Positions 1 to 7,595 of a stretch of 35,693 nucleotides of DNA are shown piece by piece (position 1 is the stretch's first letter; each line of letters begins with the position of its first letter). The stretch is taken from positions 1 to 35,693 of the forward strand of contig CALFNW010000085.1 of NCBI GenBank assembly GCA_937902275.1, given 5' to 3'. The position numbers and the translations under genes are program-made. Below the pieces are notes generated by a model, which saw nothing but the letters and a program-made list of their open reading frames with translations, made no database searches and was not told the DNA's origin. Source of the stretch: UBA4717 sp002404395 (GTDB lineage Bacteria; Bacillota; Clostridia; Oscillospirales; CAG-272).

Positions 1-32
1 CATTCACAAATAATTTGATATTTAATTTCTGT

Positions 33-1724
33 CTATACTTTTGGGTTCACTTCACAAGAGCACTTCTCCGCCTCTTCTTTTTCAAGTACCGTATACGCCA
101 CCTTACCGACAAGCGTTTTCGGAAGCTCGTCCCTGAACTCGATCTCATACGGCATAGCATATTTCGCTATGTTTGCACGGCAATGCTCCATTATGCTTTC
201 ACGAAGCGCCTCGCTTTGCTCGTACCCGGGTTTAAGGACCACGAAAGCCTTGACTTTCTGCATCTTCAGCGGATCCTTTACGCCGATCACACACGAGACC
301 TGCACCGCTTCATGCGCGTCAATTATATTTTCAAGCTGAGACGGATACACATTGTATCCGTTTGTTATTATCATTCGTTTGATCCTTTGCTTAAAATATA
401 TGAACCCGTCGCTGTCCATACATCCAAGATCTGCGTTCTCATCGGGGCGGTTCAGGTAACCTTTCATTACCGATGGACCGGTCAGGCAGATCTCGCCGTC
501 CTCACCGTAAGGTACTTCATCGTTTGTACCCACCTTGCAGATCTTGTAATATGTATCGGGATAAGGAAAACCGATGCTTCCCTCCTTCTCGGTGTTGTAC
601 GGTGTCAGACAGCTTGCAGTCACACATTCGGTCGTGCCGTAGCCCTCGCGGACTTTGACCGTAGCTCCGTGCTCTGCCAGAAACTTATCGACCTTCTTCT
701 TCAATTCCGCCGAAAGCGAATCGCCTCCGGAAAATACTCCCATCAGGCAGGAGAGATCCGCGCCGTCAAGATAATCGGTGCGCGTCAGCGCCTCGTAAAG
801 CGACGGGACGCCGGCGATATAGTTCGGACGGTGCTTCCTGATGAGTCCGGCATAATCCTTGACATTGAAACGCGGAACCAAAATCGACTGCCCGCCCTCA
901 TACATCATGGTATGTACGCATACTCCGAGTCCGAAACCGTGGAACATCGGCATTGCCGCAAGCATTTTCTTATGCTTGACCTGCTTGTTGCACATCGTAA
1001 CGGTCTGATATGCCAAAGCGTTGAAATTGAGATTTGTCAACTCAATTCCTTTAGTAACGCCCGTAGTACCTCCGGAAAAAAGTATCACCGCCGTATCGTT
1101 GCCGACACGCTTGACTGCGGGATCGCCCGAATACTGTTTACCGCCTGTGATAAAACTTTTCCATGAAACCACGATGTCGTCGTACACGGGCTTTGGAATT
1201 TTACGCCCTTGAGTCAGCGCATATCCGAGCGCGGTAAGCGGCGCAAGCTCGTCCGCGATTGAAGCTACTACCAGCTTTCGGAGCGGACGGCGTTTTCTTA
1301 CTTCATCAAACTTTTTTACAAAGCCGTCAAGAGTAAGCACAACGTCGCTCTCAGCTTCCTTTAAATAATATACGATCTCTCCGACCGCCGAAAGCGGATG
1401 GATCATCGTGGGGATCGCGCCTATACGATTCAGTGCATACATACAGTAAACCGTCTGGGGCACGTTCGGCATACAAAGCGTCACACGATCGTTTTCACGA
1501 ACGCCGAACGCGGCAAAAGCGCGCGCGCACAATTCAATTTTTTCAAGCAAAGAACTATATGAGATCTTCCTTCCCATAAAGGAAAGTGCGGGAAAATCGG
1601 GGCTTTCCTTTCCGGATCTGAATACTGCGTCGCTCATTGAAATGTCAGGGTATTCAAGATGAAATTTCACTTCACCGTAATTTTTTAACCACGGTGCATT
1701 TTCGTCTCCGATATACTGAAGCAT
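33..1724 (-). CDS. Acyl-CoA synthetase (AMP-forming), FadD-like
   Basis: Class I adenylate-forming enzyme (ANL superfamily) of 563 residues, the usual length for a fatty acyl-CoA ligase. It would activate a carboxylic acid with ATP to an acyl-AMP and then transfer it to CoA in the cytoplasm. The phosphate-binding loop reads SGGTTGVTKG, the adenine/acyl motif is YGTTE, and the hinge reads QRIKRMIITNGYNVYP, with Q-R where GR is usual. The C-terminal PKTLVGKVAY carries the candidate A10 catalytic Lys. The ATG follows an AAAGGT ribosome binding site. The gene lies 43 bp downstream of the acyltransferase-like gene on the same strand, so the two probably share an mRNA. Substrate chain length cannot be read from the sequence. 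The family is certain; long- or medium-chain fatty acid specificity is inferred. Confidence 0.9.
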   Translation of the reverse strand: MLQYIGDENAPWLKNYGEVKFHLEYPDISMSDAVFRSGKESPDFPALSFMGRKISYSSLLEKIELCARAFAAFGVRENDRVTLCMPNVPQTVYCMYALNRIGAIPTMIHPLSAVGEIVYYLKEAESDVVLTLDGFVKKFDEVRKRRPLRKLVVASIADELAPLTALGYALTQGRKIPKPVYDDIVVSWKSFITGGKQYSGDPAVKRVGNDTAVILFSGGTTGVTKGIELTNLNFNALAYQTVTMCNKQVKHKKMLAAMPMFHGFGLGVCVHTMMYEGGQSILVPRFNVKDYAGLIRKHRPNYIAGVPSLYEALTRTDYLDGADLSCLMGVFSGGDSLSAELKKKVDKFLAEHGATVKVREGYGTTECVTASCLTPYNTEKEGSIGFPYPDTYYKICKVGTNDEVPYGEDGEICLTGPSVMKGYLNRPDENADLGCMDSDGFIYFKQRIKRMIITNGYNVYPSQLENIIDAHEAVQVSCVIGVKDPLKMQKVKAFVVLKPGYEQSEALRESIMEHCRANIAKYAMPYEIEFRDELPKTLVGKVAYTVLEKEEAEKCSCEVNPKV

Positions 1725-1753
1725 AGCCGAGTACCTTTCATATTATTTTATTC

Positions 1754-1766
1754 ACGGTATTACCGT
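1754..1766. repeat. Small palindrome between acyltransferase and ligase genes
   Basis: The 13-mer ACGGTATTACCGT forms a 5-bp stem with a 3-nt loop in the 43-bp gap. It sits about 20 nt upstream of the ligase ribosome binding site. It may be a weak mRNA hairpin; no function is demonstrated. Confidence 0.4.
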
Positions 1767-1767
1767 T

Positions 1768-2658
1768 TTAGTAATTCTCTATCGGTTCATTCAGCGGTCG
1801 TTCGAGCAATTCCGGCTCCGCGATCAGCCGTTTTAACAGCTTCACGCTTCTTGCAAAATAAACGCCGTCGGCAATTCGCTCGTCGATCGTCAGTCCAAGC
1901 TCTACCACCTCGCGCAGCGGCAGCTCAAGCTTTTCGTCATACATCGGTTCGAAATGCTTTTCGCCGATCACGGCAAACAGCGAATTTGTACCCCAATTGG
2001 TGAGATGATGATAGCTTGCCGACATTTTTATACTGCCGAGATTCGACAAAAACGCGGTGCAATGATATGGGTCTACATCCAAAAAGTCTTTCGGCAGCCA
2101 GCCGTGATAATCGAGAAAGTTCAAAATTTTTATTATAAACGAGAGCGCAAACCTCGGAAGCTTCGTAAGCACTCCCATTATGTCGGTCGCTCCGTCGTCA
2201 CGGTTTTCACGGCGCACCGAATACACGATCTTTTTAACGCTTTCATAGACAGTGTTAATCGGCGCCTCGTCTGAATCTTTATCAAAACGAACGATCGCCA
2301 AGGTTTCCGACGAATCATCGGCAAGCCGCTTTTTAACGACAAACGCAAGCGAAATGCCGCGCCTTTCGTAATAACGTCTGGCAATAATATAGTAATTTAA
2401 TTTCGGACGCAGTGCCAGCGTTTTTGCAAGCGCCGCACAGATCACATGGAATATCGTATACTTGAACTCGGGTGAATCCGCATTCTTTTTTGCCAAATAT
2501 TCATTCACGGCGGTCATATCAAGCTTTTCATTCATTACCGCTTCATTATCGCACCGCTCGGGCAAAAGATACGGAGTGAACATATGCATCGGGTCAAGTT
2601 TGTCGATATAATACCCGTCGTATCGGTCACGACGCGAGCGCTTTCTACTATCGGACAT
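1768..2658 (-). CDS. E2/CAT-fold acyltransferase-like protein lacking the catalytic His
   Basis: This 296-residue protein resembles the catalytic domain of 2-oxoacid dehydrogenase E2 acyltransferases and chloramphenicol acetyltransferase, but has no lipoyl or subunit-binding domain. The C-terminal LTIDERIADGVYFARS (from about residue 256) aligns with the E2 active-site motif DHRxxDG. In that alignment the catalytic His is Glu260, while Asp259, Arg261, Asp264 and Gly265 are kept. The N-terminus is strongly basic (SRKRSRRDR). The ATG follows GGGAG at good spacing. It is the first gene of a likely two-gene operon with the acyl-CoA synthetase, so a role in acyl-group or lipid metabolism is inferred. 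With the catalytic base missing it may be a binding, scaffold or altered-mechanism protein. The fold is fairly sure; the reaction is unknown. Confidence 0.72.
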   Translation of the reverse strand: MSDSRKRSRRDRYDGYYIDKLDPMHMFTPYLLPERCDNEAVMNEKLDMTAVNEYLAKKNADSPEFKYTIFHVICAALAKTLALRPKLNYYIIARRYYERRGISLAFVVKKRLADDSSETLAIVRFDKDSDEAPINTVYESVKKIVYSVRRENRDDGATDIMGVLTKLPRFALSFIIKILNFLDYHGWLPKDFLDVDPYHCTAFLSNLGSIKMSASYHHLTNWGTNSLFAVIGEKHFEPMYDEKLELPLREVVELGLTIDERIADGVYFARSVKLLKRLIAEPELLERPLNEPIENY

Positions 2659-2712
2659 ACAGCCGCTCCCTTATCAGTACGTGCATTTTTACATAACACG
2701 CGATTTTGAATA

Positions 2713-2742
2713 ATTATATCACAATTTTTGCGCAAATTCAAC
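2713..2742 (-). promoter_or_regulatory. Candidate promoter for acyltransferase-ligase operon
   Basis: On the minus strand TTGAAT (2742-2737) is followed after 18 nt by a perfect TATAAT (2718-2713). This lies about 55 nt upstream of the acyltransferase start. The -10 is good and the -35 moderate. Confidence 0.55.
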
Positions 2743-2776
2743 ACTTTTTAATATATTTCCTCAATTTTGCATTTAG

Positions 2777-2831
2777 TTTGTCAACCATGATTTTCGATGG
2801 GGTTGACAAAGCGAAGATGCAGAGTTATAAT
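2777..2831 (+). promoter_or_regulatory. BirA operator overlapping the bioY-birA promoter
   Basis: TTTGTCAACC (2777-2786) and GGTTGACAAA (2801-2810) form a perfect 10-bp inverted repeat with a 14-nt spacer. This is the layout known for operators of the bifunctional repressor BirA. The right arm contains the -35 box TTGACA (2803-2808), followed after 17 nt by TATAAT (2826-2831). Biotinyl-AMP-bound BirA would therefore block RNA polymerase directly. The two downstream genes, bioY and birA, support the assignment. Confidence 0.88.
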
Positions 2832-2887
2832 ATGCTTGTACGTAATACTTGCTATATACTGCCGCGCGCCGCTACTTCGGAGGAATA

Positions 2888-3427
2888 ATGAATCGTGAAT
2901 TGAACCGCAAAACCCTTGACCTGACTTATACCGCACTTTGCACCGCTTTTTTGGCGGTCGGCGCGTTTATAAAAATTCCCAGCTCACCGATACCCTTTAC
3001 CCTTCAGACATTCTTTGTTTATTTCGCGCTTTTCTTTATAGGCCCTAAAAAATCGCTTGTTTCTATTGCCGTCTACCTCACGCTCGGAGCGCTCGGTCTG
3101 CCGGTATTTTCCGGCTTTGCCGGCGGTCTGCACGTCCTTTTCGGCGCGACCGGCGGCTACCTGTTCGGATTTTTACTTATACCTGTTGTATTTATGGTCA
3201 TAAAAACTACTTCTTTTTATCAAAAAGTGCTCGCCTGCCTGCTTTCGCTTGCCATTTGTTACCTTTTCGGCAGCCTTTGGTACGCTTTTCTGTATCTTGA
3301 CGGAGCTTCAAGTTTGTCCGGCGTTCTGCTCGGCTGTGTTGTCCCTTTTATAATACCCGATTTTATAAAGATCTCGCTCGCGTGGCTGATATCAGACCGA
3401 CTTTTGCGTCTCACGCGTCAAAAATAA
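2888..3427 (+). CDS. bioY: BioY, biotin-specific S component of an ECF transporter
   Basis: A hydrophobic 179-residue protein of the BioY family. It is the substrate-binding membrane subunit that captures biotin and works with a shared ECF module (EcfA/A'/T), none of which is encoded here. Recognisable parts are the N-terminal ALCTAFLAVGAFIKIPSSPIPFTLQTFFVYFA segment, with the typical Pro-rich IPFTLQ motif, and the later GLPVFSGFAGG and GATGGYLFGF loops. About six membrane segments are evident. The start at 2888 is chosen because GGAGGA lies 4 nt upstream; an in-frame ATG at 2849 has no such site. The gene follows the BirA operator/promoter and lies 23 bp before birA, so it should be derepressed when biotin is scarce. 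Confidence 0.93.
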   Translation: MNRELNRKTLDLTYTALCTAFLAVGAFIKIPSSPIPFTLQTFFVYFALFFIGPKKSLVSIAVYLTLGALGLPVFSGFAGGLHVLFGATGGYLFGFLLIPVVFMVIKTTSFYQKVLACLLSLAICYLFGSLWYAFLYLDGASSLSGVLLGCVVPFIIPDFIKISLAWLISDRLLRLTRQK

Positions 3428-3450
3428 ACACAAATAAGGAAGGAGATATT

Positions 3451-4440
3451 ATGGAAACCACTACCGATAAAGTGCTTAAAGCGCTTGAAGCCTGCGATCG
3501 CGGATATGTCTCCGGCGAAGCGCTTGCAAACTCGCTGTCAATCAGCCGCAATGCGGTTTGGAAGCACATAAACAAATTAAGAAGGCTCGGCTATGAGATC
3601 GAAGCTTCGACCAACAACGGCTACCGGCTCTGCACGGCTAAAACGAGCTTTGCCGCACATTTTGTTCAAAAGGAAATGCGCTACAAGCTTGAACATTTCG
3701 AAGTGCTGAAAAAATGCGAATCGACCAACGCCTATGTAAAAGCGCTTGCGGAAGCCGGCGCCCCCTCGCCGAGCGCAGTCGCTACGCTTCATCAAACGGG
3801 CGGACGCGGACGCCGCGGCAGAAAATTTTTCTCGCCGGAGGACACCGGACTTTACATAAGCTTTCTGCTCCGCCCAAACATAGCGGCAGCAAAATCGCTT
3901 GAGATCACCACCGCAGCGGCGGTGGCGGTCGCAGACACGCTTTCCGAATTTACCGATAAGAAAATAAATATCAAATGGGTAAACGACGTATTTGCCGACG
4001 GCAAAAAGGTTTGCGGTATTCTTACCGAAGCCTCTTCCGATCTTGAGACCGGTAAGCTCACGTATGCGGTGCTCGGCATCGGCATAAACTTATTTATGCC
4101 GGAACAAGGCTTTCCCGAAAGCATAGCCGAAACTGCGGGCTCAGTTTTTGATACTCCCTATGACTGCGAACTTAAAGTCAAGCTTTGCGCAAAGCTTGCC
4201 GACCGCATATGCGAGCTTCCGTACAGGATCGGCAGAGGAGCTTTTATCGACAGATACCGCAGTTATTCGTTTGTTGCGGGAAGAAACGTCAATTTGATCT
4301 CGCCGACCTCGACCCGTCAGGCGACCGTCATCGACATAAGCGATGATTATTCTCTGCTTGTACGCTTTGCGGACGGCAAGGTTGAAAAGATAAACTCGGG
4401 AGAGATCAGCCTGAGACCCGGCGATTCAGACAAATGGTAA
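3451..4440 (+). CDS. birA: BirA, biotin-protein ligase and biotin repressor
   Basis: A 329-residue bifunctional (group II) biotin-protein ligase. Residues about 5-60 form a winged helix-turn-helix (SGEALANSLSISRNAVWKHI). The central domain carries the biotinyl-AMP loop GRGRRGR at 118-124 and the KWVND...GKKVCGILTE segment at about 175-193 with the conserved lysines. A small C-terminal domain ends near ISLRPGD. The enzyme makes biotinyl-AMP and biotinylates carboxylases or decarboxylases; the liganded dimer binds DNA. The ATG at 3451 has a strong AAGGAGG site. The reading frame is open upstream into bioY, but that start has no ribosome site. The perfect inverted repeat upstream of bioY is its expected operator, giving an autoregulated operon. 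Confidence 0.95.
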   Translation: METTTDKVLKALEACDRGYVSGEALANSLSISRNAVWKHINKLRRLGYEIEASTNNGYRLCTAKTSFAAHFVQKEMRYKLEHFEVLKKCESTNAYVKALAEAGAPSPSAVATLHQTGGRGRRGRKFFSPEDTGLYISFLLRPNIAAAKSLEITTAAAVAVADTLSEFTDKKINIKWVNDVFADGKKVCGILTEASSDLETGKLTYAVLGIGINLFMPEQGFPESIAETAGSVFDTPYDCELKVKLCAKLADRICELPYRIGRGAFIDRYRSYSFVAGRNVNLISPTSTRQATVIDISDDYSLLVRFADGKVEKINSGEISLRPGDSDKW

Positions 4441-4443
4441 AAA

Positions 4444-4477
4444 TACGCGGCTTTGCAGATCGGCACAAAGCCGCGTA
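4444..4477. terminator. Hairpin between convergent birA and tetR-family gene
   Basis: TACGCGGCTTTG (4444-4455) and CAAAGCCGCGTA (4466-4477) form a perfect 12-bp stem with a 10-nt loop. It begins 3 nt after the birA stop and 26 bp before the stop of the convergent regulator gene. There is no clear T-tract on either side, so it may terminate poorly or protect mRNA ends. Confidence 0.6.
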
Positions 4478-4502
4478 CCATATAGATCGTGTAATATGTA
4501 AT

Positions 4503-5099
4503 TTATTCGGCAAAAAGGCAACCCGGCAGAGTTGAGGTGATGATCGACGCAGCAAGCGCCGAAATTTTTTCCGGCGGATCTTTGAGTCCGCCCTCGATCC
4601 ACTTCCGAACGATCCCCATACATCCGTATATTATGAAGGCATTGTAAAGTTCTTCCCTCTCGCGATCAACGAGAGTATTGTCCTTGGGAGTCGCACATTG
4701 CTTCCACATACTTGAACATTTGTCGTCAATATGCTTCTGTATCCGCAAAACGAATGATATATCGCCGTTTGCACCGAGCATTACGCGGCAAAGATCCGCG
4801 TTTTCACCGATAAAGGCAAATATCGCCGTCAAATGCTCAAATGCCCGATCAAGCTTTGCTTCTTCGCTATTGAGCACACGATCGAATTCGTCAAAAAAAT
4901 TCTCTTCGGTCTTTTTGAGCAGATCGAATACGTCGTCATAATGCAGGTAAAAGGTGCCGCGGCTGATATCCACGGTCTCCGCAAGCTCCTTTGCCGTGAT
5001 CTCGCTTATCGGCTTTTCCTTCATTTTGGCGATCAACGCTTCACGCAGCTTTCGTCTCGTATTTCTTACACTGCGGTTTTCTTCACCTTTTTTGTTCAT
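4503..5099 (-). CDS. TetR-family transcriptional regulator
   Basis: A 198-residue one-component regulator. The N-terminal helix-turn-helix is clear: ISEITAKELAETVDISRGTFYLHYDDVFDLL, with the TetR hallmark GTFYLHY. The C-terminal two thirds is helical and should bind a ligand and dimerise; no ligand can be predicted. The ATG at 5099 follows GAAAGGTG; an in-frame upstream start at 5126 is less likely. The gene diverges from the MMPL pump, the two promoters overlap, and an 11-bp-arm imperfect palindrome lies in its own leader. This is the usual arrangement for a local repressor of an efflux gene and of itself. Confidence 0.9.
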   Translation of the reverse strand: MNKKGEENRSVRNTRRKLREALIAKMKEKPISEITAKELAETVDISRGTFYLHYDDVFDLLKKTEENFFDEFDRVLNSEEAKLDRAFEHLTAIFAFIGENADLCRVMLGANGDISFVLRIQKHIDDKCSSMWKQCATPKDNTLVDREREELYNAFIIYGCMGIVRKWIEGGLKDPPEKISALAASIITSTLPGCLFAE

Positions 5100-5119
5100 G
5101 AAATTTTCACCTTTCGTTA

Positions 5120-5145
5120 TTGACACAATGCCTGATTGTGTTCAA
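5120..5145. promoter_or_regulatory. Candidate TetR operator
   Basis: TTGACACAAT (5120-5129) and ATTGTGTTCAA (5135-5145) are inverted around the 5-nt spacer GCCTG. The inner CACAAT/ATTGTG arms are perfect; the outer part differs by one inserted base. The site lies between the inferred transcription start and the start codon of the regulator gene. Length and symmetry suit a TetR dimer. Confidence 0.5.
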
Positions 5146-5173
5146 TATTTGACGTTAAGTCGAAATCTGACAA

Positions 5174-5234
5174 TTGACTTTGGCTCTGAGTCGGTTTATA
5201 ATTCGATTATAATCTAAAAATAAACTTTTGTCAA
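5174..5234. promoter_or_regulatory. Overlapping divergent promoters, regulator and MMPL pump
   Basis: Plus strand: TTGACT (5174-5179), 17 nt, TATAAT (5197-5202), driving the MMPL gene. Minus strand: TTGACA (5234-5229), 17 nt, TATAAT (5211-5206), driving the regulator. Each core promoter covers the initiation region of the other, so polymerase binding should be mutually exclusive. Confidence 0.85.
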
Positions 5235-5261
5235 TGTTTTTTCGCTTTGGGAGGCAATCAA

Positions 5262-7595
5262 TTGGATATCAAGAAGCTTGAAAAACTGAAAGGAAACGGC
5301 AAAACGCCGATGCGAGCAGTCGCTTCGCTGATAATCAAGAGCAGATACATAATCATTCTGCTCTTTATTCTCGCCTGCATATACTCGATTCTGTCAATGG
5401 GACGGGTGCGGGTCAACACCGACCTGACGGCGTTTCTTCCGCCGGAGACCGACACAAGGCGCGGTCTCACCATAATGGAGGACGAATTTATTACATACGG
5501 AACCGCCAACATCATGGTAGCCAATATCACCCAGGACACAGCGGCAAAGCTAAAAGACGAGATTGAAGCGGTCGAACACGTTACCGACGTGACATATGAT
5601 GAAACCAACCGTCACTATTCAAACGCATCGGCACTCTTTTCGGTCTCGTTTGACGGCACCTCGGACGATCCGGACGCGATCGCCGCAATGAACAATATTA
5701 AGGAAATGCTTGCGGACTACGACGTTTACGTGTCGTCCGAAGTCGGCTCGGACTTTTCAAATGAGCTTGCAAGTCAGATGACCGGAGTAATCGCGCTTAC
5801 CGTCGCGGTCATCATCGCGGTCCTGCTTCTGACCTCGCGCTCCTACTTTGAAGTCGTGATATTCATGATCGTTTTTGCGGTCGCAGGCATTCTCAACATG
5901 GGTACGAACTTCTGGCTCGGCGAAATTTCCAGCATAACTAACTCGATCGCGATCATTCTTCAGCTTGCGCTTGCGATCGACTATGCGATAATCTTCTGCC
6001 ACCGCTATCAGGACGCGGCGATGATCTATCCGACCGTCCGCGAAGCGCTTGAAGTTTCGCTTGCCGATTCGATAATCGAAATTTCTTCATCAAGTCTTAC
6101 CACTGTCTCGGGTCTGATTGCATTGACATTCATGCAGTTCCGCCTCGGATACGACCTCGGAATCGTGCTGACAAAAGGCATAATTTTCAGTATGATAACT
6201 GTATTCTTGCTAATGCCGGGACTTATCATGCTCTTCCCGAAAGCCCTGAAGCGTACCGCTCACAAAAACTTTGTTCCCGACATCAGCGCCTGGGGCAAAG
6301 TGCTTGTAAAATCCAAAGTTGCTTTCGTACTTATTTTTGCAATAATTCTCCCGTTTGCGGTCATCTGCTCAGGCAGAACGGTATACGCGTTTGATGACTC
6401 GACCATAAACGAGCTTGTCTATTCCGAATCACGCGACGCCATGCATAAGATCAAAGACACCTTTGACAACTCAACGACTATTGCGCTGATAGTCCCCTCG
6501 GGCGATTTTGAAAGCGAAAAGCAGATAATCGAAAAGCTCAAGACGCTTGAGCGCGTTGAGACGGTTACAGGGCTTGCGGGCATTGAAATTGAAGATGCCC
6601 ATGTGCTTACCGATGAATATACGCCGCGAATGCTGTCGCTATTACTCGGGATCGATTATGAAGAAGCAAAACTGTTATATCAGGCTTACGGGCTTGAGCA
6701 CGAAGAATATCAGGCAATTCTCGGTAATGCCGAAACATATTCGGTACCGCTTATAGATATGTTCTTGTATCTCTTTGAGAAAATCGATCAGGGCGCGGTA
6801 ACACTTGAGGGAGACGCCGCCGATAAGCTTGACGACTTGCGTGGCGAATTAGAGCGCGGAGTTGCACAGCTTCGCGGCGAAAATTACGATCGAATCATCA
6901 TCACCGCAGACGTGCCGGTTGAGGGAGACGAAAGCATTTCACTCGTAAACACTATACGCGGTATCGGCGAAGATTTCTACGGTGCGGGCAATATTCTGAC
7001 CATCGGAAACATCACCAGCGCAAAAGACCTTGCCGATTCATACAACAGCGATTCTTTCCTTATTAATGCGATTACCATTGCCTTTGTTTTTATCGTATTG
7101 CTTTTTACCTTCAAATCGCTTGTCGGCTCCGTCCTGCTTGTATTCGTAATTCAAGGCAGTATCTGGATCAACTTCTCTTTCCCGTATCTTATGGGAAGCT
7201 ATCCGTCATTTGTCACGAGCATGATCGTATCCGCAATACAGATGGGTGCGACGATCGACTACGCTATCGTACTTATGAACCGTTATCAGGAATTAAAGAA
7301 AGAGCTTCCCAAAAAGGAAGCGATGGTGCGCGCCGTGAACGAGAGCTTCCCTACCGTGCTTACCTCGGGAAGCATTATGGCAATGGCAGGCTTGCTTATC
7401 TCATTCAGAGTCAGCGATGTGTACATAGGTCACATCGGACTTGCGGTCGGCAGAGGCGCGATCATTTCGGTAATTCTTGTGCTTACCGCACTGCCGCAGC
7501 TTATCGTATTGCTTGACAAGCTGATAGACAAAACCAAGTTCACGATCAAACTGCCGAAAGGGGATGATGCAAATGAAGCTGACGAAAGCAACTGA
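5262..7595 (+). CDS. MMPL/RND-superfamily membrane transporter
   Basis: A 777-residue protein with the duplicated RND layout: TM1 near the N-terminus, a large extracellular loop, five TM helices, then the same pattern again. Both halves carry the conserved IDYAI motif in the fourth helix (LALAIDYAIIFCHRYQ and MGATIDYAIVLMNRYQ). Its Asp is the proton-relay residue in MmpL proteins. Such proteins export lipids, drugs or cell-envelope molecules using the proton gradient. The TTG at 5262 is chosen because GGGAGG ends 7 nt upstream; another in-frame TTG at 5247 has no site. It diverges from a TetR regulator, and its last 23 bp overlap the next gene, which encodes an exported GLUG/coiled-coil protein and is probably its partner. 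The cargo is unknown. Confidence 0.9.
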   Translation: MDIKKLEKLKGNGKTPMRAVASLIIKSRYIIILLFILACIYSILSMGRVRVNTDLTAFLPPETDTRRGLTIMEDEFITYGTANIMVANITQDTAAKLKDEIEAVEHVTDVTYDETNRHYSNASALFSVSFDGTSDDPDAIAAMNNIKEMLADYDVYVSSEVGSDFSNELASQMTGVIALTVAVIIAVLLLTSRSYFEVVIFMIVFAVAGILNMGTNFWLGEISSITNSIAIILQLALAIDYAIIFCHRYQDAAMIYPTVREALEVSLADSIIEISSSSLTTVSGLIALTFMQFRLGYDLGIVLTKGIIFSMITVFLLMPGLIMLFPKALKRTAHKNFVPDISAWGKVLVKSKVAFVLIFAIILPFAVICSGRTVYAFDDSTINELVYSESRDAMHKIKDTFDNSTTIALIVPSGDFESEKQIIEKLKTLERVETVTGLAGIEIEDAHVLTDEYTPRMLSLLLGIDYEEAKLLYQAYGLEHEEYQAILGNAETYSVPLIDMFLYLFEKIDQGAVTLEGDAADKLDDLRGELERGVAQLRGENYDRIIITADVPVEGDESISLVNTIRGIGEDFYGAGNILTIGNITSAKDLADSYNSDSFLINAITIAFVFIVLLFTFKSLVGSVLLVFVIQGSIWINFSFPYLMGSYPSFVTSMIVSAIQMGATIDYAIVLMNRYQELKKELPKKEAMVRAVNESFPTVLTSGSIMAMAGLLISFRVSDVYIGHIGLAVGRGAIISVILVLTALPQLIVLLDKLIDKTKFTIKLPKGDDANEADESN

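Noticed and set aside
5247..5261. Upstream TTG start of the MMPL gene
   Set aside because: It overlaps the ribosome binding site that serves the TTG at 5262.
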